A stretch of DNA of 64,000 bases from Zygnema cylindricum (GCA_037447655.1 JBBHKE010002422.1:188001-252000), one strand, 5' to 3'; numbered from the stretch's first letter, positions 22,817 to 34,122 are shown. The notes: generated by a model from the sequence alone, not told the origin. Translations and numbers: made by a program.

Positions 22817-23244
22817 TATCTAATTAAGCTGGATTCTCCTCTTATGACTATTTGTCTAATCTGTGTGATTAATATTCGTCTAATCTGTGTGATTACTGTA
22901 CAATGATGTTATCTATGAATAAAACTGTTGCACATCATTGCCTACCAAATTGTTGTGAAAGCTTGTTGTAAGAGAGATAGTCTCTTCTTGTGGAATGCTT
23001 GCTATTTGTATATGTGCACTCCAATCTTAATGTGAAATGTGTGCACGATATGGTCCAATCGCTAGATACCAAAATACATAGTTTCAGCCGTCGGTGGCCG
23101 CGCCCAAAAAATGCGTCAGATACGCAATAAAGTGAATGTCGTGGAATCGTCCCAAAATTCCGTACGATTCGATCCTACCGTCCGTACAATATCGGTGATC
23201 CGGTTTTCGTACATAATGTCGTCCGAGATCGCCTAAAAACAACA
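22817..23244 (-). repeat. LTR (5' LTR in element sense)
   Basis: About 428 bp; partner of 17763-18163. Directly followed by pyrimidine satellite at 23245. Confidence 0.75.
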
Positions 23245-24762
23245 CTCTTATCCTCTTATCCTCCTCCTATCCTTCTCATATCCTTTATCCTCAATTCTCC
23301 AATCATCTTATCCTCCTCCTATCCTCCTAGCCTCTTATCCTCCTTGTATCCTCCCCTTGTCCTCCTATCCCCCTATCCTTTTATCCTCCTCTTATCCTCT
23401 TATCCTCCTCTCTTTATATCCTCTTTTTTCCTCCTAACCTTTTATCTTCCTATCTTTCTATCCTCTTTTCCTTCTATCCTCTTATCCTCCTCCTATCCTC
23501 TTATCCTCTTATCCTCTTATCCTCGTATCCTCCTCTTATCTTGGTGTCCTCCTATACTCCTACTACCTTCCTATCCTCCTATCCTCCTATCCTCATGATA
23601 TCCTCCTATCCTCATCATATCCTCCTATCCTACTATCATCCTCCTATCCTCATTTCCTCCTACCCTCTTCCTATCCTCCTATATTTTTAACCTCCTCTTT
23701 TCCTACTCTTATCCTCTTATCCTCCTATCCTCTTATCCTGTTTTCTTCCTATCCTTTTATCCTCCTCCCATCCTCATTTTATCCTTCTAACCTCTTATCC
23801 TCCTCCTATCCTCCTATCCTTCTATCCTCCTCCTATCATCTTGTTATACTCCTAACCTCCTAACCTACAATCCTCTAATCCTCTTCTTATCCTCTTATCC
23901 TCTTTCTATCCTCATATCCTCTTCCTATCTTCATATCCTCCTATCCTCCTCCTATCCTCTTTTCCTCCTATCCTCCTATCCCATTACTTTCGTCTAATCC
24001 TCTTATTCTCATATCCTCTTATCCTCTTATCTTTCTATCCTCTTATCCTCTTCGTATCCTCAATTTATTTTCCTAACTTCTTATCCTCCTCCTATCCTCC
24101 TCTTATCCTCCTGCTACACTCCTATCTTCATCTAATCCTCCAATCCTCCTCTTATCCTCCTATCCCCCTATCCCCCTATTCTACTATCCTCCTCCTATTC
24201 TCCTATCCTCATATCCTCCTCCTATCTTCCTATCCTCCTATCTTCCTCCTATCCTCCTTTCCTTCTATCCTCCTATCCTACTACTATCCTTTTATCCTCC
24301 TCCCATCATCTTTTTAACCTTTTAACCTCTTATCCTCCTCTTATCCTCCTCCTATCCTCCTCTTATCCTCCTATCCCCCTATCCTTCTATCCTCATATCC
24401 TCCTCATATTCCATATCCTCCTCCTATCTTCCTATCTTCTTATCTTTTTACCCTATTCCTATCTTCCTATCTTACTATCCTCTTCCCGTCCTCCTATCCT
24501 TCTCCTCTCCTTTTATCCTCCTCTCCTCCTCTCCTCCTATCTTCCTTCCTTCCTATCCTCATATCATCCCCCTCTCCACCTATCGTCCTATCCTCCTATC
24601 CTCCTATCTTCCCATCTTTCTATCCTCTTCCCGTCCTCCTATCCTCCTCTCCTCCTATCCTCCTCTCCTCCTCTCCTCCTCTCCTCCTATCCTCCTATCC
24701 TCCTACTCTCCTCCTACTCTCCTCCTATCTTCCTCCTCTCCTCCTCTACTCATATCCTTCTA
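23245..24762 (-). repeat. TATCCTCC pyrimidine satellite, segment 2
   Basis: About 1.5 kb of TATCCTCC / TCCTCTTA units on the plus strand, continuing the block cut at 17762. The right end grades into TCCTCCTCTCC. Not coding. Confidence 0.95.
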
Positions 24763-25303
24763 CAATTTCAACTAAACTAAAAAATGTATAATTTCAACTA
24801 GCAACTCTTGAATTTCAACTAAAAAACGTATAGTTTCAGCTATAAAATGTGCAATCTCATCTGACCTTTTGTTGCCATTTTGTTTTCCGTCTGTTTGTTT
24901 TCGTCCAAAATTGTTGCCTGTTGATGAGAAAACATATAACAAAATATTTAACAGTAACAAAGAGAGTCAAACTAAATATTTGAACAGTGGAACGGAATCT
25001 TTTTTTTTTTTTTTAAGGATTGTTTTTTTTCTTTTTTTGAAGTAATATGTGTTTTTTTTGGGTTATTTTCAGAGTTTTGGCCGTCAGTTTTCACAAATAT
25101 GGAGATTCTTCTTCCCCGGAACTGGAGATGTGAAGGTTTGTCAAACTCCTATTTCCTCTCTTCTCTTTTTTCTTTCTTTTCTTTCTTTTCTCTCTTATGT
25201 TATAAATTATGTATTATATCATACTATATATTATATTATATATATTTTCTACTGTTTTATAAATTATGATGTTTTTATATATTATATATTGTATACTGTA
25301 TAT

Positions 25304-25337
<34 letters not shown>

Positions 25338-25474
25338 AATATTTTTATAAGTATATTTATATTATAAAGTTTTATGTCTTATTGAATAGAATTATGCAAT
25401 ATTATATAATTGCTATATTATATTGTATTATATTATATTATATATTATTATGTTATATTGGATTTTTTTTGCGA
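24763..25474. other. AT-rich linker, no gene
   Basis: A short 'AATTTCAACTA' repeat runs from 24765 to 24860. From 25190 to 25460 the sequence is nearly pure A/T with TATATA runs. No coding signal. Confidence 0.45.
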
Positions 25475-26808
25475 CACAGATAAGCATAAAGACTGACATA
25501 GACATATAGACATAGAAAGAGACAAAGACAGAGAGAGATAGAGACAGTCTCCCATACATTTGACAGAGTTAGAGACAGACAGTCTCCCATACATTTGACA
25601 GAGACAGATACAGACAGTGACAGAGAGAAAATGAGACAAAGAGGCAAAGAGAGACACAGACAGGCACAAAGATAGACAGAAAAAAGACAGACAGAAAACG
25701 AGACAGAGAGGCAAAGAGAGACAGAGACAGGCATAAAGACACACAGTGATAGAGAGAAAATGAGACAGAGAGGCAAAGAGAGACACAGACAGGCACAAAG
25801 ACAGACGTAGGGAGATAGACATAGACAGAGACAAAGACAGAGAGAGACAGACAATCTCAAATACATTTGACAAAGACAGTCTCAAATACATTTGATAGAT
25901 ACAGATACAGACAGAGACAGAGAGAAAATGAGACAGGGAGAACATGAGAGACAGAGAGGCGGAGAGAGATACAAAAAGACATAAAGATAGATATAGACAG
26001 ATAGAGATAGACAGAGATTGACATAGACAGAGACAAAGACAGAGAGAGACAAAGACAGTCTCAAATACATTTGACAAAGAAAGTCTCAAATACATTTGAC
26101 AAAGAAAGTCTCAAATACATTTGACAAAGATAGTCTCAAATACATTTGACAGAGACAGACATAGACAGAGACAGATATAGACAAAGACAGAGAGAAAATG
26201 AGACCGAGAGACAATGAGAGACAGAGAGGCAGAGAAAGACAAAGACAGACACAAAGATAGACATAGACAGATAGAGATAGACAGAGACAAAGACTGATAC
26301 ATTTGATAGGACAAAGAGAGATACATTTGACAGAGACAAATGAGATCGAGAGAAAATGAGAGGCTGAGAGGCAGAGAGAGACACAGACAGACACAAAGAT
26401 AGACATAGACAGATAGAGATAGACAGAGACAAAGGCTGGTACATTTGATAGGACAAAGACAGATACATTTGATAGAGACAGACAGAGACAGAGAGACAAA
26501 AAGAGACAGAGAGACTGACACAGAGGGACAAAAAGAGACATAGAGACACAAAGAGACACAGATAGGGAGCGAGATAGACAAAGAGAGATAGACATAGACA
26601 AAGATAGACAGACATAGACAGATAGACATAGACAAAGACAGAGATACATAGAAAGAGACAAAGACGGAGAGAGACAGAGACAGACGTAGAAAGAGAGACA
26701 AAGACAAAGACAGATACAAACTCACAAAGAAAAATATTAAGAGTGAATAGAATCAGACGGAGACAAAGACATTCTCATAAAGACTAAGTCAGAGAAAATG
26801 TAACAGGG
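25475..26808. repeat. GACA/GATA-type satellite, left part
   Basis: Built of AGACA, AGAGA, GATAGACATAGA and related purine-rich units. A distinct 25-bp subunit 'AGTCTCAAATACATTTGACAAAG' is tandemly repeated about five times at 26057-26155 and recurs singly at 25855 and 26290-26480. Opposite-strand Leu/Ser/Cys frames are artefacts. The satellite stops at the retroelement (26809) and resumes at 34595. Confidence 0.93.
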
Positions 26809-27112
26809 TTACAGGATTTGAGTACTTAGTGGCTAGGGCTAGGCAACTATAGTTGCGGTTCCAGAGCAGCGCAGCTGGGATTCTAGACAAGCGCAGCGTA
26901 GCAGCATAACAACGTAGCGGCGTAGTAACTTAGTAGCGCAGCAACAGTGCAACGCAGAATAGCAACGCCACAGAATGTGGATTGAACGGTATAGTTCTAG
27001 AAGGAGGTTTTGGATAGATCTCGGTTGACCGTGAAGGTCCACGTGTACAGTTGTACAGTAATAGGTTGACTACTAGCAAGCTAGTTTAAATAGTCAAGTA
27101 GGCCTAGTGAAT
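26809..27112 (+). repeat. Truncated 5' LTR of chromovirus
   Basis: Starts TGTAACAGGGTTACAGG and follows the 34123 LTR closely through 'GGTCCACGTGTACAGTTGTAC' and 'AGTAGGCCTAGTGAATA', then breaks off. It is closer to the 34123 LTR than to the 28231 LTR, in line with the shared target duplication. Confidence 0.8.
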
Positions 27113-28230
27113 AATGTTGTCCATAGCCATTTCTAGCCATGGATTCACCCTAAGAAGCACCACAGACTACCCTAAAAATAACGTACTTTGGATACACACA
27201 GAATTCAACAGAATTAACAAAACACGCTGAAAATACATTTACAGATTTTATCTAGGATATTAAATGACCTCACAAAGTTTCAGACAAATGTAACAAACAG
27301 ATTGATCACATCATCTAGTCAAAGTTGCAGAAAAACAGTCTGCCAGAACTTTGATCAGACAGACTAACTTCACAATGAAGTAAAACACAGACCAGGACCA
27401 CAATAGACCTGAAAATCTGTGACAATATTAAAAATATAAATAGGAACACACATGCAGAATTTCAGAAAATTCCGCTAGCAGATCTGAGAGTAACCCTCAG
27501 ATAAAATTACCAAAAATTGTCAAAGTTGACCTTTTGTATAGAAGCTCTCTAAGAGAGAGGGTCGTGTCTACCAATTTTTTCTAAGTCCTATCTCTCTCAC
27601 AAACTCTATCTACTGATGTACGGACCAATCATATTACTCCTCCGAACACAAAAGTACGGCTGCCGGTGTACTTTCTGTACGAATACTGTACGACATGTTC
27701 TAAATGTCGACACGTGGTATAGCTGGATTTGCTCCCTTAATTCTCATAGATGTCGCGATCTAATGTCTTTCTGCCACGTGTCATCCGATGTGGCGATGAC
27801 CAAAAACCGCCGAAATCCTCTTTCGCGATCTCGTCATTCATTCCGGCCGTCTGATTAAATGCATATTTAATTGTAGCTGTATTAAATACCTGCTCGGTAT
27901 TCGTTTCGCTATCGAAACAAATGCGCGGTACTTGTTCTATGTCCGTACCTTAATCCGTATTTTTACATAACTGGATCTATGTATCCCGTGAGCAGTTGTA
28001 ATTAAATGAATTATCCTACCTTATTATATTTAAATAATTATCAAACCCTATACTATGTATCATTATATTAAAACTTAATGGTTAGGACTACCGGCTAATG
28101 GCTATCTATTATTTCGTAGGTACCAGGATCAAATCCAGGTTCTGACACCTATCTTTTTAGTAAATAAACAGGTAAATAAACTAATCTATTTCCCGTAAAT
28201 CTCTGGATAGCCTAAGCAGCAATGGCTCTA
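27113..28230 (+). repeat. Dispersed repeat with tRNA-like segment
   Basis: Its last part (about 27600-28230) is diverged but collinear with 38990-39508; both copies end precisely at CCATGGCTCTA or CAATGGCTCTA after 'CTCTGGATAGCCTA'. Near 28079 'TGGTTAGGACTACCGG' resembles a D-arm/box A and 'GGATCAAATCC' (28127) a box B, about 48 bases apart, suggesting a tRNA-derived SINE-like head. No gene. Confidence 0.45.
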
Positions 28231-28711
28231 TGTAATAGGGTTACAGGATTCGGGTACTTAGTGGCTAAGGCTAGGCTGCTGTAGTTGCGGTTCTAGAGCA
28301 GCGCAACTGCGATTCCAGACCAACGCAGCGTAGCAGCATAGCAATTTAGCGGCGTAGCAACTTAGTAGCGCCACAACATAGCAACGTAGCATAGCAACGC
28401 CGCAGAATGTAGAATGAGCGGTATAGTTTTGGAAGAATGTTTGGATAGATCTTGGTTGACTGGGAAGGTCCATGTGTACATTTATATTGTACTAGGTTGA
28501 CTAGCAGCTAGCTAGTTTAAATAGTTAGGTAGGCTTGTGAATAGAACACTTGAAGTAGACCTACGTAGTGAGCGCAACCTTGTACTTTTCCAAGTAATAA
28601 AGCGCAACCTTATCTGCCAAAGCTGTGTGCTCCTACTGTTGCTACATGAAGATCCTTGGTGATTTTCGTTGTGCATTGTGGCGTGCTGTGTGCTACATTG
28701 TCCCTTTTACA
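28231..28711 (+). repeat. Full-length LTR preceding the PBS
   Basis: A 481-bp LTR, TGTAATAGGG to TTTTACA. It lies directly against the PBS, so it serves as the functional 5' LTR of the internal region. It differs clearly from the 34123 LTR, and its left flank (CTCTA) does not match the right flank GAAAA. Confidence 0.9.
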
Positions 28712-28712
28712 C

Positions 28713-28724
28713 TGGTATCAGAGC
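28713..28724 (+). promoter_or_regulatory. Primer binding site, initiator tRNA-Met
   Basis: TGGTATCAGAGC one base after the LTR end, complementary to the 3' end of plant initiator tRNA-Met. It primes minus-strand DNA synthesis. Confidence 0.93.
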
Positions 28725-28745
28725 CATTTCCTGTGACTTGACAGC

Positions 28746-30653
28746 ATGGATGAACACGGCGTATCCACTACAAAAATGTTGGCGCAAGTTCTTAAGGAGT
28801 TAGAAAGTGTGAGATTACAGAACTTGCAGCTGAGCAACACCGTCGCAGCCTTAGAGTCTCGTCTTGGGGAGGGTCCTCATGGAGGAATAGAGAGAGACTT
28901 CAGAAGACCGAAATTAAGACATCCCGACGAGTTTGACCCTCCAAGACACAAGAACCTTGACACATGGCTGTTCTCCGTTTCGAACTATCTCAAGAATTTT
29001 CCTAGCCTATTGGATTGTGAGAAGATTCACTACGCGGGTGGTCTTCTTAAAGGGGCAGCGGGGGCATGGTGGAGGACATTGGTGGAGGATGATGAGATAC
29101 CGACCGTCTGGGCGCTCTTGGTTCAACTTCTCCGCGACGCTTGGTAGCCCGTTAACATGGTGAAGGTGGCAAGAGATAAGATCGCAGTATTGAAGCATCG
29201 AATCTCAGTGTTGGAGTTTACGCAGCGGTTCTTGGAGTGCAAGGTTTAAATACCTACGATGACGGAGGATAAAGCCGTGGATCGCTAGGTGAAGGGGCTT
29301 AAATCATCTATTCGTAGGGATGTGGAACACTGGCTTGCTCGACTCCTACTCTCTCGGCAATCATCCAGTAACGGAGCTGACCGATTTGGTCGACTTTATC
29401 CTTCGGAGACCTTATCACTACGGGTCGAGCAGCAACGGAGGAAACCGACGAGACGATGGTCCAACCCTATGGAGCTCGGCTCAATTGACGAGGATAAGGA
29501 AGTGGTCAACGTTCTGCGGAGAAAGAAGAAACCTACCAAGACGAAGACCAATGACTTATCCCCCGAGGAGCTCCAGCGGAGAAGGCAAAATGGCCTATGC
29601 TTCCAGTGCGGTTCCCCAGATCATATGGCTCGAGAATGTCCAAAACAGAAAGGTCCCAAAAAGGGAAAACTTAATGTTATGAGGTTAGCTAGAGAAGGAG
29701 GAGACCCTTTGGTATTTCGGGGTCAAATAAGAGGAAACGCAACTAACTTCATGGTCGACTCTAGAGCATCGGGGAACTTCATAAATGAGGCGATGGTGAA
29801 AAGGTTGAAACTTCCTCTCGTAGTGCTAAAAGATCATCATTCGGCACAATTGGCCAATGGAATTTCCTAATCTATTACCCATCGTACACCGAGGTTACGC
29901 GTCAGAATTGAGAAATTCTGATGGTATGACACGCTTCATGTATTACCTCTTGGGGACCATAAAGTAATCCTAGGGAAACTCTGGCTGCAAAAATGGAAAT
30001 CCAACGATCGATTGGTAAAGTTGCGATATGAGAGTGAAGAAAGGTGAAGAAGAGTTTGAGGTAAAAGCGAGAGCGGCTGGTAAAAGAGCCGAAGAGGGAC
30101 GCCTATTTCGGCCTTACAGCTTAAGAGGGCACTCAAAAAAGGGGAAACGATTGGAATGGCGGTTGTCTAGCCAATGGAGGAGGCGAAGGAGGAGATCTCG
30201 GAAGAATGGAAGAAGAAGGACCCCGACTTCGACTCAAAAGAAAGGGACGACCCTGGAAAGACTTTCGAAGAGGCCCCGGAAAACGTGACAAAACTTCTCG
30301 AGGAGTACGCAGATGTATTTCCCTCGAAGCTCCTCGAAGGATTACCTCCGAAGGACGAAGTTGACCAAAAGATAGAGCTTGTTCCCAGAGCGGTACCCCC
30401 GGCTAATCGGATGTACAAGATGAGTTACACCGAGTTGGATGAACTCAAAAAGCAACTCGCGGAGTTGGTCGAAGCCGGAGCAATCGAACCGAGCAAGTCA
30501 CCGTATGGAGCCTCCGTTCTTTTCGTAAACAAGAAAGATGGAGGTTTTCGTATGTGTATGGACTACCGAGCGTTAAACAAATTAACGGTGAAGAATGTGT
30601 ACCCTTTACCGAGGATAGACGAATTATTGGATCGACTGCGAGGTGCCAAATAA
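28746..30653 (+). pseudogene. gag-pro-RT fragment of chromovirus
   Basis: A single reading frame, as usual for chromoviruses, interrupted by stops (29145 TAG, 29247, 29286, 29868 and others). Gag begins MDEHGVSTTKMLAQ with a coiled-coil-like helix, then a capsid-type block 'KLRHPDEFDPP...WLFSVSNYL...AGAWWRTL'. A CX2CX4HX4C zinc knuckle (CFQCGSPDHMARECPKQ) lies at about 29598-29640. The protease active site reads D-S-R-A-S at 29757 rather than DSGAS, so it is dead. The RT N-terminal part is clear ('[20 protein letters not shown]', '[15 protein letters not shown]') but ends at 30653. The palm with YxDD and most of RNase H are deleted, and 'VIEYKPGKTSPADALSRR' of the RNase H end appears at about 30750-30800 in another frame. 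Confidence 0.9.
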
Positions 30654-31038
30654 TTTCGAAGAAGACACGGGCGGCTACGCCATCAGAATAGCCGATAGAG
30701 ATGCGGCGATAGATGACGTTTCTTCAGACTTTCGGACCGGAACTTGTCATCGAGTATAAGCCGGGCAAAACGAGCCCAGCGGATGCGCTGTCAAGAAGAC
30801 CCGGAGTCCCTGCGCCGGTAGCAGAGCAACGTCGCAAGCATCAAAACATGTAAACGTAAGCTCTATGAAAGAGAACACCGATGCGTCGACCGCAGCGCAA
30901 GATCCAAAACTCAGCACAGTCACCAGTACAGTGCAAGTGGACGAACAATGGTTAAGCAGGATAAAGGCCGTCTACGGCGACGACGACATACTGAAGGAAC
31001 TCATTAAACGGAAGGTACTCGTTTGAACCGCCAATGGT

Positions 31039-31860
31039 ATGTGGCGGTACAGACTGAGTCAATTAATACGAATGTATGTTTCGACAGATATAGAGTTATG
31101 TCATACGATTCTTAAAATGCCTCAAGATGAGCCGCTCAGTGGACATTTTGGGCGGGATAAGACGACCGCATGTGTCGCTGAGGTGTATTACTGGCCGAAC
31201 GTGACTCGCGACATTGCGGAGTATGTCCGAACGTGCGACCCTTGTAACAGGAACAAATCGGAACTAACGCAACAAGGTTTGTTACAACCCCTTCCCATAC
31301 CATCTGTTCCTTGGGAAGCGATTTCGATGGATTTTATCGTAGCCCTTTCGCTGACCAAGGAAGGCTACGACTCAATCTTCGTCGTCCTGGATTACTTGAC
31401 AAAAATAGCCCATTTTCTACCCATTATTCTTTCGGGAGATATTCTAAAATCACGGATTTCCGAAAAGGATCGTCAGCGACCGCGATCGCAAATTCGTGAA
31501 CCACTTTTGGCGAAATCCATTTGCGCTGTGTGGCACGCAGTTGGCCATGTCCATTGCTTACCACCCTGTTTGATGGTCAGACTGAAAGGGTGAATCAAAC
31601 TTTAGAGGAAGCGTTGCGGGCTTATGTCTTGGTGCATCAAACGGATTAGGCAGACCAATTAACAGCGATAGAGGTGGCGTACAACAATGCGGTGCACTCG
31701 TCCACGAATGCTACGCCATTCTTATTAAATGGACGATAGCCCACTCTTCCCCAAAAATTATTGGTAGCGGATTGCCATACGCCGGCAGCTCTAGACTTTG
31801 CCAAAACGTTGCAAGGAAACCTCGAAAAGGCGACTAAGGCACTATAGTTAGCAAAGGATT
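31039..31860 (+). pseudogene. Integrase N-terminal and core domain, frameshifted
   Basis: The zinc-binding segment reads 'PQDEPLSGHFGRDKT' followed by CDPCNRNK, where relatives have HDEPLSGH; the first zinc His is therefore Gln. The core begins 'AISMDFIVALSLTKEGYDS' with its first catalytic Asp, then the frame shifts near 31440. The second Asp region (SDRDRKF) and 'GTQLAMSIAYHPV' are read in another frame, as is DGQTERVNQTLEEALRAYV carrying the catalytic Glu. A stop follows 'HQTD' near 31650. Inactive as it stands. Confidence 0.88.
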
Positions 31861-31921
31861 GCCAAAAGTTGCAGGCCGAAAGGACGCCATCTTTAGCGTG
31901 GGGTAAAAGGTTGGCCTTAAT

Positions 31922-32308
31922 ATGGCAAACCTCTCCTTGCCGGGTGCCCTCTGTATGAAGTTAGCACCAAAATTCACGCGCCCATTCACAGTTCTTTCTT
32001 GTGTGGGCAAAGTGGCTTTTAAGTTGGATATTCTGAAGGACTGGCATATCCATAATGTCTTCCATGTTTCCCTCCTTAAACCATTCCGCGACCCTGATTT
32101 GATGTTTCCTAATCGCCGACGGAATACTCCTGTACCACCTGTTCGGGGTACCTCGGACAAGTATGCGGTGGAAGAGATCCTTCAGTCGCGCCGCTCTCGA
32201 AATTCCAACTCCAGCCAATATTTGGTGCGTTGGAAGGGCTACGGTGCTGAGGTTGATTCTTGGGTGGACGAGGAGGATCTGCATTCCCCAAAGTTGCTGC
32301 GTCAGTTT
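31922..32308 (+). pseudogene. Integrase C-terminus with chromodomain
   Basis: The part after the frameshift of the polyprotein. A GPY/F-like module ('KLAPKFTRPFTVLSCVGKVA', 'HNVFHVSLLKPF') is followed by a canonical chromodomain at residues about 80-122 of this frame: 'YAVEEILQSRRSRNSNSSQY', 'LVRWKGYGAEVDSWVDEEDL'. The aromatic cage positions (Y at the start, W in RWKGY, W in DSWV) are present. In chromoviruses this domain directs insertion to specific chromatin. Unusually, the frame stays open past the chromodomain into the accessory ORF, to 33049. Confidence 0.92.
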
Positions 32309-32806
32309 AAGCAGAGTGCGGACACTCAGCTTCACCGGAAGGGCAATCGCAGCGGCCGCTATAAAGGAGCGAATCGCAGTGTCGCAACCATCAAAATTAT
32401 ATTGGGGACGCGGCGAAAGAACGCAGCGGCGATGTTACTACACTATAGCGCTATAGCAGGGCAGCCACCGCAATGCAACATGGTTACGATGCCGTCAGAG
32501 GATCGCAACGCCACCGCTGCGCTGATAGGGAAGTGCAACGGGGCAATTGTCTTTCATCACGTTGGTAACACCAAACCCTCGGTTTCACCGCAGCAACGCA
32601 GTCTTATAAATGTTGGACGCTGCGATACCCTAGCACGCTGCGACGCCTCGCAGAGTCCAAAAGTGAAACCCTCAACCCTCGTTGATAAAGGCGCCATTCG
32701 TCCTCGCGACCAACCTAGTCTCGACAGTTTAGAAATTGCTTCCCTCCGCACAGTCAGTTTGCCTTTAATTTTGGAATTACCGGAATTGTTTTGTACAACG
32801 GGGTCT

Positions 32807-34077
32807 ATGGCGTCGTCGTCCTCTCCACCGCCAAAAAGGAGGAGACTTGTACGAGTGGGGCAAGGAGATGTGACCCGCCCTGAGAGAATATTAATGGCGG
32901 CGGAGGCCATGGTGGAAGCAGACAGGAGAAGGGAGGTGGAAGCGGAGCTGGAACCTGAGGAAACCGCAAATAGCGAGGGAGGGTCGACAAACACCAGTGG
33001 AGGGGAGGGGTCAGAGAATTCACAGGACCCCGAGTACAATCCACTATAAGAGGGAGATGAGGAGGATGAAGAGGATCATGAGCTCTCGAACGCCGAGGAG
33101 CCGGAGCGGGAAGGAACACCCCCACCAATTGAGGAGCGTGCCTCAGATCTGGTGGTGATGAGGGACCCGCATAAGTAGAGTACCGCGGAAGAGCAGTCGT
33201 TTGAGAGTGCGAAGAAGAAGGCAGAGGCATAATACCCTAGTGGCTACGATGTGTTTCTCCTTCAAAGGAACCAAAAAGACACGGAGGAGGAAAGTGAACA
33301 GGGAGAGGAAATTCCCGATTACCTTTCCCCACTCCCTGTCGACACCCGGTATTCAGACCTCACTTTCAGCTTCCCTAAACAGGTTTATTGGGATCCCTCG
33401 AAGTTGCTCGAGGAGTGGCGTATAGGAAAGCCTAGGGATCCTATCAATATCCCCGCCGACGTATCGTCACACCCAGCGTGGAATTTTATGCGGACAAAGG
33501 ACATGGGGAACAATCACAAGGGTTATGTGCAGCTAAACCCTCACGCCTTGCCGTTGTTGGAAGTAATGGAAGATAACTACCGGTACGAATAGATGTTCCC
33601 GGGTTACTTTGTCATTACCACCCGTGGGATGTCCCCCTCCATCACATCATCTTTAGGGCGGAGGTCACCCTTGAGGTACGGGCACTCAAGCTGGCCCGCT
33701 CTGCAGCGGGCCCGAGCTGCAAGGAAACACGTGTCCTTCAAGTTACGGAAAGTACCTCAGTGGGAACCGGCGGACGAAGGGGCGGAGGAAGTTCCCCCAA
33801 TGATCGAACCCGAAGGACCCCAGATTCCGGCCCTCGAGGAGCCTGCACCGGCGGCCATTCCGCCGCAACTCGAAGTACCCGAGCTGCACTCAACGAAGGG
33901 GAAGACAAGGTTCGAGAGCGAATCACTCGGAGGAGGTTGGCAGCGGCAGATCATCACATTCCGTTGTTGGAGACCCGATGTGAGCAGGTCCAAAATTAAC
34001 TCGACGCCCTTCTCCAAGAGTTCGAGGAGTATCGCTAAGAAACATACGATATACTCCGGCAGTTGCAATTTCCCTGA
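32807..34077 (+). pseudogene. Chromovirus 3' accessory ORF, copy 1, unknown function
   Basis: This lies between the chromodomain and the 3' LTR, where most chromoviruses have nothing. It starts with ATG 32807 (MASSSSPPPKRRRLVRVGQG), carries a PPPKRRRL nuclear-localisation-like cluster, then a Glu-rich acidic stretch (EGDEEDEEDHE), a conserved central block ('EIPDYLSPLPVDTRYSDLTF', 'HPAWNFMRTKDMGNNHKGYV') and a C-terminal helical, possibly coiled-coil segment ending ILRQLQFP before TGA 34075. Stops at 33047 and 33176, one near 33231, a 1-base loss near 33590 and an 8-base loss near 33690 break it. No membrane segment or signal peptide is visible, so it is not an obvious env. The second copy (39641-40707) shows the same order. 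A TATAAA-like site at 32610 precedes the ATG. Confidence 0.75.
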
Positions 34078-34122
34078 GTCAGTAAAGGTTCAGCGGGACG
34101 CTGAATCCTTTGTGGGAGGCAG

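Larger units (their letters stand above)
17763..23244 (-). mobile_element. LTR retrotransposon, minus strand, inserted in satellite
   Basis: Two direct repeats of about 400 bp (17763-18163 and 22817-23244) bracket 4.65 kb. In minus orientation the LTR begins TGTTGTTTTTAGGCGA, the canonical TG start. Its inner end is less clear: both copies share 'CTTAATTAGATA' and then diverge. The satellite lies on both sides. I find no 5-bp duplication and no recognisable tRNA primer site. The interior holds a gag-like frame (22328 to 21912) and then Lys-rich degenerate frames. I saw no RT or integrase motif, so it appears non-autonomous. Confidence 0.65.

Noticed and set aside
17763-23244. Plus-strand gene with introns (many TTTGCAG acceptor-like sites)
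   Set aside because: The T-rich plus strand gives many AG sites by composition, whereas the gag-like frame, the TG start of the LTR and the in-frame duplication all support the minus strand.
25448-26725. Leu/Ser/Cys-rich minus-strand frames of up to 215 codons
   Set aside because: Artefact of the GACA/GATA satellite; several frames are open together with the same composition.
32807-34077. Classical env gene reading of the accessory ORF
   Set aside because: No signal peptide, membrane segment or cysteine-rich ectodomain; the basic and acidic segments point elsewhere.
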